From Hyphomicrobium sp. (GTDB taxonomy: Bacteria; Pseudomonadota; Alphaproteobacteria; Rhizobiales; Hyphomicrobiaceae), in assembly GCF_020852195.1 (NCBI RefSeq), contig NZ_JADZBI010000033.1, forward strand, positions 1-54,480: 54,480 nt of DNA, read 5' to 3'. Below are positions 16,943 to 24,577 of this stretch, in pieces. The notes under the pieces were generated by a model. The model worked only from the letters and a program-made list of their open reading frames with translations. It made no database searches and had not been told where the DNA came from. The translations under genes were made by a program, and so were the position numbers. Position 1 is the first letter of the stretch. Each line of letters begins with the position of its first letter.

Positions 16943-17046
16943 GCGGAGGTGGAGGCAGCCTGTGGTGAAATTCAGTGACATCACCTGCACTATGCCGACA
17001 CGCTCTGAGTTGCGTCGTCGCACGAGGACCCTGCCAGCTTAGCGTC

Positions 17047-17183
17047 GTGGAAGCTTGCGTGGATCCCGACCTGCGTCGGGATGACGTTTGTCATATGGAT
17101 ACCGCGAGCCTCCTCTCGACGTCATCCCGGCAAAGCCTGCCCTGGCGAAGGCCGGGGGGGCCGGGACCCACGCAAGCTTCCAC
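17047..17183. repeat. 137-bp composite palindromic intergenic element
   Basis: The ends are perfect 16-base inverted repeats: GTGGAAGCTTGCGTGG at 17047-17062 and its complement at 17168-17183. Inside are a hairpin ATCCCGAC-CTGC-GTCGGGAT and a G-rich second half containing GTCATCCCGG and CCGGGAC. The CCGGGATGACG-type core resembles REP/BIME-like dispersed repeats of alphaproteobacteria. It lies between the ends of the convergent manC and beta-helix genes. Short open frames across it are by-products of the repeat. Confidence 0.75.
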
Positions 17184-17264
17184 TTGCTCGACATCGAAAT
17201 GGCCCGTGCGATCGCTCTAAGCGAGCACCTCAAATCCCGCGGTGACCGCGCATCGGCGTCGCGC

Positions 17265-18299
17265 TCAGCGCCAACCTTCGCTTTTGCAGCTGCACTGCGC
17301 CTCGACCGGCTTGCGCTCGGCGAGATCCGCCGTCAGCTTGGCCGCGAAGTTGTTCTTGTGCTCGCCCTTGATGACGCCGCAGTTCTCCCCGTCCCAGAAC
17401 GGGTTAGGCGCGCCGGTCTTCGAGATCCATTTCACCTCGTTGCCTTCGACACGGATCGAATGGCACTTGGGGTCGTACTGGTTCCAGGTGTAGATGCCGA
17501 CGTTCGTGAACGGCTGGCGGCGCGCGTAGACGACGTTGTCGAGGATCGACAGGTCATGGCCGCTCGAGACGGCGATGCCGTACTGCCCCGGATCGACCAG
17601 CACGTTGCGCGTGGCGACCTGATACGAGCCGCCGCTGTCGCCGAGCATGATCCCGCCGCCGGATTCGCTCGGCCCCCCGCCGACGATGAGGTTGTCGGCA
17701 ACGGTGATCGGCGATTGCGCCGTGCCATGCGACTGGTAGAGGCTGATGGCGTCCTCGGGCTCACCCTGCCCCGGCTCGTTGTGGCCGGAGTTGCAGCGAA
17801 TGCGGTTGTCCGATCCGGTGACCTTGTCGAACTGCACGAACTGCCCCCGCGGGATCGGCCCGCGCGGGCTCACGATCGTGTTGCAGCTCACATTCAGGGT
17901 CTTCGAGTTGAGCGCGTAGACGCCGGAGATGGTTCTGCTGATCCGGCTCTCGAGGACATCGACCGCCGTCGACCCCGCAATGAGAATGCCGCTCTCTTGC
18001 GTGTCCTCGATCACGACGTTGCGGATGACGACGTTATGGCTGTCGTGCAATTCGATGCCGTGTCCGCCGCACGGTCCAATGACGACGTTCTCGATGAGGG
18101 CGTTCTTCAACCCGCTGAGGGAGAGGCAGGAGCCTTTGGCGTTTGTGATCTTGGAGCCGGGCGCGACGGCGGCCGTCAGCTCGCCCGCTCCGGAAGGCGC
18201 CTCCTTGGTGGCACCCGCGTTGTACAATGAGAACGCCGCAGCCGTCTTGGCGAACAGCAGGGCCACGGCAAGCAGGCCGATTCTTCTTTTCGTCAACAT
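17265..18299 (-). CDS. Secreted right-handed parallel beta-helix protein in the EPS locus
   Basis: A 344-residue protein with an N-terminal signal peptide (KRRIGLLAVALLFAKTAAA) and a run of short coil repeats of the form N-x-V-I/V-x-x-x-G-I: ALIENVVIGPCGGHGIEL, NVVIRNVVIEDTQESGILI, DNLIVGGG, RNVLVDPGQYGIAV and LDNVVYA. This is the pectate-lyase-like beta-helix fold (PbH1 repeats). Such proteins in exopolysaccharide loci are often polysaccharide lyases, C5-epimerases or structural factors; I cannot identify catalytic residues, so the activity is open. The C-terminus carries a cysteine pair in AQCSCKSEG. It is the last gene of a minus-strand unit, 45 bases after the WbaP-type gene. No CTERM sorting signal is present. 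Confidence 0.8.
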   Translation of the reverse strand: MLTKRRIGLLAVALLFAKTAAAFSLYNAGATKEAPSGAGELTAAVAPGSKITNAKGSCLSLSGLKNALIENVVIGPCGGHGIELHDSHNVVIRNVVIEDTQESGILIAGSTAVDVLESRISRTISGVYALNSKTLNVSCNTIVSPRGPIPRGQFVQFDKVTGSDNRIRCNSGHNEPGQGEPEDAISLYQSHGTAQSPITVADNLIVGGGPSESGGGIMLGDSGGSYQVATRNVLVDPGQYGIAVSSGHDLSILDNVVYARRQPFTNVGIYTWNQYDPKCHSIRVEGNEVKWISKTGAPNPFWDGENCGVIKGEHKNNFAAKLTADLAERKPVEAQCSCKSEGWR

Positions 18300-18344
18300 C
18301 GACCGCTCTTGAGCCTCCGCCGGCCCCCCGACCGTCTCCTTACC

Positions 18345-19835
18345 CTATCTCGCCCCGTTGCCACCGATGACCGCCGGAACGGTCTGGAAGAGAATGTACA
18401 GGTCGAGCCAGATCGACCAGTTGCGGATGTAGAAGGTGTCCTGCGCGCGCTGAACGTCGAGATCGCCGTTGCTGCGCGCCGTCACCTGCCACAAGCCCGT
18501 CAGCCCCGCCGGCACCAGCGTCCGCGTCTTCTGGAACTCTGGGTCGAAGCTGCTGATGTGGTACTGCGGGAACGGCCGCGGGCCCACGAGGCTCATGTCG
18601 CCGACGATGATGCTCCAGAGCTGTGGCACCTCGTCAAGGCTGGTGCGACGCATAAAGTTACCGATGAACGGCAGAATGCGCGGGTCGTTCTTAAGCTTGA
18701 AGTAACGCTCCCACTCCTTCTTGGCTTCCGGACTGCTGGCGAGATGCTCTTCTAGGCGCGCCGCGGCGTCGCGGTACATCGTGCGCAGCTTAGGAAGATT
18801 GAACGGCCTGCCGTTCACGCCGATGCGCTGCTGCCAGTAGAAGGGCGACCCGCGATCGACAAGGCTTACGAGCAGCGCAAAGGCGGCGACGACCGGGAAG
18901 GCCAGGATGGCAGCCGGAACAGCGATGGCCAAGTCGAGCATGCGCTTGAGGAGCCTGTTCTGGCTCAGGAGAGCGCGCCTCTCGAGCTCGATGCCGAGTC
19001 CGCTGCCAAGCGGGCGCAGGCCGAGCCAGAGCGTCGGGATGTTGACCGCGTCGCTGAGCAGAATGAACTCGACGGGCAACGGGCCGCTCTCCAGCGTAGG
19101 CACCAGCGGCACCTGGTCGCCCGACGTCAGGATGGCGACCTCGCTCGTGCGGCTGAGGCCCTCGAAGTCGTCGATGGCGCACAGGACGGGACCGGGAAGG
19201 GCCCCGCTGGCGGTCTGCGCGTCCGCCGGCGTGCGCACGAAGCCGACGGGCCTAAGCCCGAGCTCCGGCTGCGCCTCGAGCGTCGCATAAAGCCGCTGCG
19301 CCGCGGGCCCGCAGCCGATCAACGCGGTCGGCGCGGTCCAAAGCCCGTCGCGAATGAGAAGGTGGCGCAGCAGGTACTCGACGTAGAAGGTGCCGGTGAT
19401 GAGCAGCATGCTCTCGCACGCCGCCCTGAAGGCCACGGCCACGAGGTCATCCGTTTGCTGCAGGACAAAGCTGTGCAGCGCCACGAAGACGAGGATGCCG
19501 ATGCTGCGCATCCTGAAACGCGCGTACGGGCATCGCGCGGATCCCGAGTAGATACCCAACAGCGCCAGAATGGCGAGCATGAGCACGAGCCGGGGTTGCG
19601 CCCAGACCATGGAGCCCGTTTCAGCGAAGAACGCCCGGGTCAGCAGATCCGCGACCGTAAGCGCGATCCAGCCCACGACGGCATCGCCGAGAAGCAGTGT
19701 GCCGCCCACGGCCAGCCGGCGCTTCTTTCGCCCGATGACCCGCTCAGGATCAGCGCTGCCCCACCCGAAGGTCGCGCGCGATCTTCCGAGCGCAAGTCCG
19801 GTGGACCACGAGTCGATCTTGTGGACGTCACTCAT
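18345..19835 (-). CDS. Polyprenyl glycosylphosphotransferase (WbaP/WcaJ type), EPS priming enzyme
   Basis: Starts each exopolysaccharide repeat unit by moving a sugar-1-phosphate onto undecaprenyl phosphate at the inner membrane; 496 aa, the normal size for the long membrane form. Four N-terminal hydrophobic helices (about 45-160) are followed by a Rossmann-like cytoplasmic segment (ALIGCGPAAQRL), a further membrane helix (about 305-325) and the catalytic bacterial-sugar-transferase domain with QQRIGVNGRPFNLPKLRTM, RTSLDEVPQLW and GDMSLVGPRP. The sugar (galactose or glucose) cannot be told. The ATG at 19835 starts MSDVHKIDSW. It lies 88 bases after the WecG-type gene and 45 before the beta-helix gene, all minus strand. 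Confidence 0.93.
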   Translation of the reverse strand: MSDVHKIDSWSTGLALGRSRATFGWGSADPERVIGRKKRRLAVGGTLLLGDAVVGWIALTVADLLTRAFFAETGSMVWAQPRLVLMLAILALLGIYSGSARCPYARFRMRSIGILVFVALHSFVLQQTDDLVAVAFRAACESMLLITGTFYVEYLLRHLLIRDGLWTAPTALIGCGPAAQRLYATLEAQPELGLRPVGFVRTPADAQTASGALPGPVLCAIDDFEGLSRTSEVAILTSGDQVPLVPTLESGPLPVEFILLSDAVNIPTLWLGLRPLGSGLGIELERRALLSQNRLLKRMLDLAIAVPAAILAFPVVAAFALLVSLVDRGSPFYWQQRIGVNGRPFNLPKLRTMYRDAAARLEEHLASSPEAKKEWERYFKLKNDPRILPFIGNFMRRTSLDEVPQLWSIIVGDMSLVGPRPFPQYHISSFDPEFQKTRTLVPAGLTGLWQVTARSNGDLDVQRAQDTFYIRNWSIWLDLYILFQTVPAVIGGNGAR

Positions 19836-19923
19836 GGCCGCCTCCCGTCGTCATGGCGGACGGTTCGAAGCGGGGGCGGCACTGATGCATGGGCTTGAAC
19901 AACAACACTTGTCTGCAACTTTG

Positions 19924-20865
19924 CTACGGATTACGGCTGGAAATAACGGGGGCGAGGCGTTGCTTGATCAGCTCGAGCGTTGCCAGCACCGCGAACCTCG
20001 GCAGGCACTCGAAATAGCGCTTCCACAGTCGCCCGGGCTCTTGCGCCAGGCGGTAGAGCCACTCGAGGCCGCTTCTCTGCATCCACATCGGTGCGCGCGA
20101 AATCAGGCCGGCGTTGATCTCGAACGCGCCGCCGACACCGATCATGGTGACGCCACCGAGGCGCCCGCGATGCTCCTGCATCCACAGGTCCTGCTTGGGC
20201 GTGCTGAGGCTCACCCATACGAAATCGGGCTTGGCCTCGCGGATCTTGGCGCAGATCTCGGCATCCTCGTCCGCGGTCAGCGGCCGGAATGGCGGGCAAT
20301 GCGTTCCGACGATGGCGATGCCCGGAAACTGCTCGCGCATGATCACGGCGAGCTGATCGGCTACATTGGGCGAGGCACCGTAGAAGAAGTGCCGCCACTG
20401 ACGCGTGACGCCGTGGCGGCACACACGCGGCAGCAAGTCTATGCCGCACACGCGCGAGATTCCCGACTGCCCTGCAAGACGCGCAGCCCACGTCAGCGGC
20501 ACGCCGTCTGGCAGCACGAGCTCGGCTGCCTCCTGCGCTTCCCGCACGAGATCGTTCTTGCGGGCACACATGGCTCCATGCACGTCGCGCAGAAGGACCA
20601 CGCGGTCGCGTCCGCTCCCGACCCACTGGCCGAAGGTATCCAGGACCTTGTCCATATCCACGACCGAGACCGGCGCACCGGCGACACGCACGCGTGCGAT
20701 CGACTCCTCGGCGGCTGCATCCAGAACCGCAGGCGCCTCGGCCACCGCGGTAACTGTCGTCGTCGCTATCTCGCGGACCGGCTCGTGCGACACGGCCTTC
20801 GCCCTGTCTGCGATCCGGGGCAGACGTGTCGGACGTACGGCTTCGTCAATGCTGCTGGTCTGCAT
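19924..20865 (-). CDS. WecG/TagA/CpsF family glycosyltransferase
   Basis: A 313-residue glycosyltransferase of family GT26, probably adding the second or a later sugar to the lipid-linked primer. The family core is clear at about residues 60-310: DVHGAMCARKNDLVREA, PDGVPLTWAARLAG, FFYGASPNVADQLA, WVSLSTPKQDLWMQEH and GVGGAFEINAG. An N-terminal extension of about 55 residues, rich in Ala, Val and Arg, has no recognised domain. It is the first gene of the minus-strand unit with the priming transferase and the beta-helix protein, divergent from the long EPS operon. Confidence 0.9.
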   Translation of the reverse strand: MQTSSIDEAVRPTRLPRIADRAKAVSHEPVREIATTTVTAVAEAPAVLDAAAEESIARVRVAGAPVSVVDMDKVLDTFGQWVGSGRDRVVLLRDVHGAMCARKNDLVREAQEAAELVLPDGVPLTWAARLAGQSGISRVCGIDLLPRVCRHGVTRQWRHFFYGASPNVADQLAVIMREQFPGIAIVGTHCPPFRPLTADEDAEICAKIREAKPDFVWVSLSTPKQDLWMQEHRGRLGGVTMIGVGGAFEINAGLISRAPMWMQRSGLEWLYRLAQEPGRLWKRYFECLPRFAVLATLELIKQRLAPVISSRNP

Positions 20866-21470
20866 ACGCCTGCGCCTTCCTCATCCATCGTGCGAGCGGT
20901 ACGCGACGCTCAAGCGGCGCCGTCGGCTCCGCACACCACGCACTGCTCTGCTAGGCATCGCTCGATGGTCCGGCCGCAGCCGGGGAAGGGCGTGTTGACC
21001 CAGGAGACGTCAGAGACTTCGTCTGCGTCTGCGAGCAGCAACCGGCGCAAATGCAGACCCGGTCCTGTCCTGCTCGGTGCCAGAACGCGCTTCGACAAAG
21101 GTACTCTCCCCATCGAGCCGGCGAAGCGCGTCAGCCAAAACGCGTCAGCACTGCACCGCACCACTGCAGTGCAGCGTAGTCACGGACACTTCTCCCTTAA
21201 ACAGAGATTAGGGATCAGACACGGAACCTCCGGGGGCTTTGCGGGTTAGCCCTAAATGCTTGATCACATTGAGCCCGGACACCCTCTGTCCGTCTGCATC
21301 TTTTGAGGTAGCTCGAAGGAAGCAACGCCCTGCGCTCGCAATAGAACTCATGCCCCTCGGCCATTAAGGCTATGCTGCGGTGCGGGCTTACCAAATCGCC
21401 ATTTCATGTAGACTTCGTGGGACCTGGCTGGGTCGCACTGATTAGGCCACGTGGATTCCGGCCACATTGT
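20866..21470. other. 605-bp intergenic region between divergent EPS operons
   Basis: Holds the promoters of the wecG-type unit (minus) and the export operon (plus). The part at 21180-21420 is A+T-richer than the rest and probably contains the plus-strand control region. A minus-strand open frame of 84 codons (20910-21164) encodes a Cys-rich tail but has no ribosome binding site or family similarity. Nothing else is recognised. Confidence 0.45.
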
Positions 21471-22772
21471 ATGGAGGGGCTTTTGCGGATCATCCGTGTC
21501 CTCGCATTTTCTGCGCCACTATTCCTCTATTGCCTTGTCTGCAGCGTCCCCGTCGCTCTTGCCGGCGGAAGCGAGGCACCCGAAGTTCTGGACGTCGGCG
21601 ACCGCCTCACCGTGACGGTTTTCGGACAGCCGGAGATGTCAGGCGACTTCCAGGTCGATGGCACAGGCGAGATCGAGCTGCCGATCGTCGGCGCCATCCG
21701 CGTGGGAGAGCTCACGCCCAAAGATGCCCAGAAGCGCATCGAGGAGCGGCTGGCCGACGGCTACATCCTGCACCCGACCGTCAGCATCGCCGTCACCGAG
21801 CGCCGGCCGATCTATGTGCTCGGCGACGTGAGGACGCCCGGCACCTTCCCGTTCCGCACCGGCAACACGGTCATGAACGCCGTTGCGCAGGCCGGCGGCT
21901 ACGGCGTGGCCGGACAGCCGTTGGTCGGCGTCGCCATGGCCGACTATCTTCTGTCCGACGAGCGCGTGAAGACGCTTGAGAGCACGCACGTGCAGCTCAC
22001 TGTCCGCAAAGCGCGTCTCGAGGCCCAGCTCGACGGTCGCGACACGTTCGACGCACCCGTCTTCCCCGGGCTCGACATCGAGCTGTTGGACACCGCCATG
22101 GCCAATGAGAAGGACATGCTGCATCGCCAGCGCCAAGCGCTGCACCTTCAGATCGACCTCGTGCGGTCGCAGAAGCCCCGCATCCAGGGAGCGATGGAGG
22201 CCGTCGAAACGCAGATCGAATCCGAAAAGAAGCAACAGGATCTCGTGCGCGCCCAGCTCGACGACTGGAACAAGATGAAGGAGAAGGGCCTGGCGCTGCG
22301 CGTGACGGAGGTCTCCCTCCTGCGCGAGCAGGCGGCGATCGACGTCGCGATGTCGGGCTTCCGCACCGAGCTCGCGCGCCTCGCTGTCACCATGGGCGAG
22401 CTCGACATCAAGGTTCACGAGCTCGAGGCCGCAGACCGCCAGCGGGTCGCCAATGAGCTGCAGGAGGTGCGCACCCGGCTCCACGAACTCGAGACCACGC
22501 TGCCGTCGGCGCGCCGCGTACGCGACGTCCGCATGCAGCAGGCCGAGAACGGCAGGTCGGAGAATGCAATGGGCCAGAGCCATCGCATCGTCATTCGGCG
22601 CAGCTTGAAGACCGGCACCAAGACGATCGCGGCCACTGAAGAGACACAGCTCGAGCCCGGCGACATCATCGAGGTTTTCTGGATCTCGCCCAACTCCGAC
22701 AGCTCCGCCTATCGGCAGCCGTCGACGCGCAAGCAGGCACAGCTCGAAGAATTCGCACCTGAAGGCGAGTGA
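21471..22772 (+). CDS. Polysaccharide export protein, ExoF/Wza-like with coiled coil
   Basis: A 433-residue periplasmic/outer-membrane export protein of the rhizobial ExoF type. A signal peptide (VLAFSAPLFLYCLVCSVPVALA) is followed by the poly-export domain (DVGDRLTVTVFGQPEMSG, DGTGEIELPIVGAIRVGELT) and a SLBB-like segment (PIYVLGDVRTPGTFPF). A long coiled coil (about residues 150-355) follows and a short C-terminal beta domain ends it. ATG at 21471 is given, but TTG at 21483 may be the true start, because GGAGGGG (21474-21479) sits at ideal distance before it. It is the first gene of an eight-gene plus-strand operon and works with the Wzz-like protein to carry the polymer across the periplasm. 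Confidence 0.88.
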   Translation: MEGLLRIIRVLAFSAPLFLYCLVCSVPVALAGGSEAPEVLDVGDRLTVTVFGQPEMSGDFQVDGTGEIELPIVGAIRVGELTPKDAQKRIEERLADGYILHPTVSIAVTERRPIYVLGDVRTPGTFPFRTGNTVMNAVAQAGGYGVAGQPLVGVAMADYLLSDERVKTLESTHVQLTVRKARLEAQLDGRDTFDAPVFPGLDIELLDTAMANEKDMLHRQRQALHLQIDLVRSQKPRIQGAMEAVETQIESEKKQQDLVRAQLDDWNKMKEKGLALRVTEVSLLREQAAIDVAMSGFRTELARLAVTMGELDIKVHELEAADRQRVANELQEVRTRLHELETTLPSARRVRDVRMQQAENGRSENAMGQSHRIVIRRSLKTGTKTIAATEETQLEPGDIIEVFWISPNSDSSAYRQPSTRKQAQLEEFAPEGE

Positions 22773-22796
22773 GCGAAAAGTCGCGTGGAGTAGCGG

Positions 22797-24503
22797 GTGA
22801 TTGAAGACGCAAGGCATTTGTCCGAGGGCAGCGCGTTGCAGTGCGACGTGTGCATCGTGGGCGCTGGCGCTGCCGGCCTGACGCTGGCAAGCGAGTTCGC
22901 GGGCAGCCCCTACAAGGTGCTGCTCCTGGAAAGCGGCGGCCTCGAGTACGACAGCACCGTCCAGCAGCTCTACAAGGGCGCCAACGTCGGCCTTTTGTAC
23001 GAGCCGCTTGACCTATGCCGCGTGCGCACGTTCGGCGGCAGCACGGATCCCCGCGGCTGGGGCGGCTGGTGCAAGCCGCTTGCGGACATCGATTTCGAGC
23101 AGCGCGACTGGGTGCCCCTCAGCGGTTGGCCGATCGGCAAGCGCGACCTCGCCCCCTACTATCGCCGCGCCTTCGCGACGTTGTCGCTCAATCCGGACAC
23201 CGAGCGCCTCGCCGACGAGGACTCGCGTAAGGACGTGCTGCCAACCGCAGGCGTCTATTGCCACAACGAGCCCTGCCCGCTGAGCCCGGCGCCACACCTC
23301 GGATACGTGAAGCGCGAGCAGCTCCGCGCCGCCTCCAACGTCCGCGTCCTGGTGCACGCGAACGTGACCGAGATCGAGACGGACGATCTCGCCCGGCAGG
23401 TCACCGGCTTGAAGGTCGCGACGCTCAATGGAACGCGCTTCTCGGTATCGGCACCGTACGTGTTGCTGGCTGCGGGCGGCGTCGAGAACGCGCGCGTTCT
23501 GCTGCTCTCGGACACGGTCCAGAAGAACGGCCTGGGCAACGACTCGGGCTTCGTTGGTTCCTGCTTCATGGAGCATCCCCGCTACGCATGGGGTCGGCTC
23601 AGCGGCGAGCACCTGGCGCCGATCATACGCCGGTACGACCCCGGAACGCCCGTGGGCCAGCGCCGCGCCAATGCCGACAATCCGGACGCCCTGCCGCTCT
23701 TCGGCGCCAGCCTCGCCTTGACGGAGAAGGCGCAGCGCGAGCACCACCTGCTCGGTGCGCGAAGCTGGCTCGTTCCGGTGTCCGCCTCTGGTGAGCGCGA
23801 GGCCGGCAGGGAGATCAAGGAGCTTGTGTTCTGGCTCAAGAAGCGGCGCATCCCGAGCGATACGTCCCGGCGCATCCTCGGCGTGCTCGGCGATCTGCCG
23901 AACGCCGCCGGCGCCGTGTCCGCGCACCTTTTGGCAAAGCTGCGCCCAGCCCGCCAATGGCAGTTCATCACGGTTCTCGAGCAGGACCCCGATCGCACGA
24001 GCCGCGTCAGCCTGGACACCGCGCGCGACGCGCTCGGCCTGCGCCGCATCAAGATCGACTGGCGCGTGAGTCCGCTCGTCAAGCACACTTTCCGGAAGAC
24101 GAGGGAGCTGTTCGCGGGCGACCTGCGCGCGGCCGGCATCGACGTCTCGACCGCTGACGAGCTGAACCAGAGCGAGGATGCGCCGCGGTGGGTCTGGCAT
24201 CACATGGGCACCACACGCATGTCCGCCGATCCTGCGCAGGGCGTCGTCGATGCCGATTGCCGCGTCCACGGCATGACGAATTTGTATGTCGCCGGCAGCT
24301 CGGTGTTTCCCACGGTGGGCAACGACATGCCGACGATCACAATTGTGGCGCTGGCCCACCGCCTGGCAGATCATATTAAGCTTAAGCTTTCGAAGACCAC
24401 GACTTCCGACGCGAAGCGGCTACGGACTGATGGCGCGCCACCGGGCGCGCGGATCGCGGTGCCGGACGCCTACGCACGGAATGAAACCAATTATGCAGAC
24501 TGA
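22797..24503 (+). CDS. GMC-family FAD-dependent oxidoreductase
   Basis: A 568-residue flavin oxidoreductase of the glucose-methanol-choline family. The FAD-binding motif is VCIVGAGAAGLTLASEF at residues 18-34, and the C-terminal GMC domain has WHHMGTTRMS and SVFPTVGNDMPTITIVAL. No signal peptide is visible, so it acts in the cytoplasm, probably oxidising a sugar or sugar alcohol group. The start is GTG at 22797 with GGAGTAGCG before it. It is the second gene of the EPS operon, 24 bases after the export gene, which suggests a role in making or modifying a polymer component; the substrate is unknown. An oxidase working on a nucleotide sugar or the lipid-linked unit is possible. Confidence 0.85.
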   Translation: MIEDARHLSEGSALQCDVCIVGAGAAGLTLASEFAGSPYKVLLLESGGLEYDSTVQQLYKGANVGLLYEPLDLCRVRTFGGSTDPRGWGGWCKPLADIDFEQRDWVPLSGWPIGKRDLAPYYRRAFATLSLNPDTERLADEDSRKDVLPTAGVYCHNEPCPLSPAPHLGYVKREQLRAASNVRVLVHANVTEIETDDLARQVTGLKVATLNGTRFSVSAPYVLLAAGGVENARVLLLSDTVQKNGLGNDSGFVGSCFMEHPRYAWGRLSGEHLAPIIRRYDPGTPVGQRRANADNPDALPLFGASLALTEKAQREHHLLGARSWLVPVSASGEREAGREIKELVFWLKKRRIPSDTSRRILGVLGDLPNAAGAVSAHLLAKLRPARQWQFITVLEQDPDRTSRVSLDTARDALGLRRIKIDWRVSPLVKHTFRKTRELFAGDLRAAGIDVSTADELNQSEDAPRWVWHHMGTTRMSADPAQGVVDADCRVHGMTNLYVAGSSVFPTVGNDMPTITIVALAHRLADHIKLKLSKTTTSDAKRLRTDGAPPGARIAVPDAYARNETNYAD

Positions 24504-24577
24504 GCTTGCTGTCGGCGCACACAGAGCAGAAACTCGGCGCCGCACCGTGCTCGGTCCAACAAGAGATTGAGCGAAAA

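Noticed and set aside
16975-17220. Short frames on both strands between manC and the beta-helix gene
   Set aside because: They run across the composite palindrome at 17047-17183 and only reflect its sequence.
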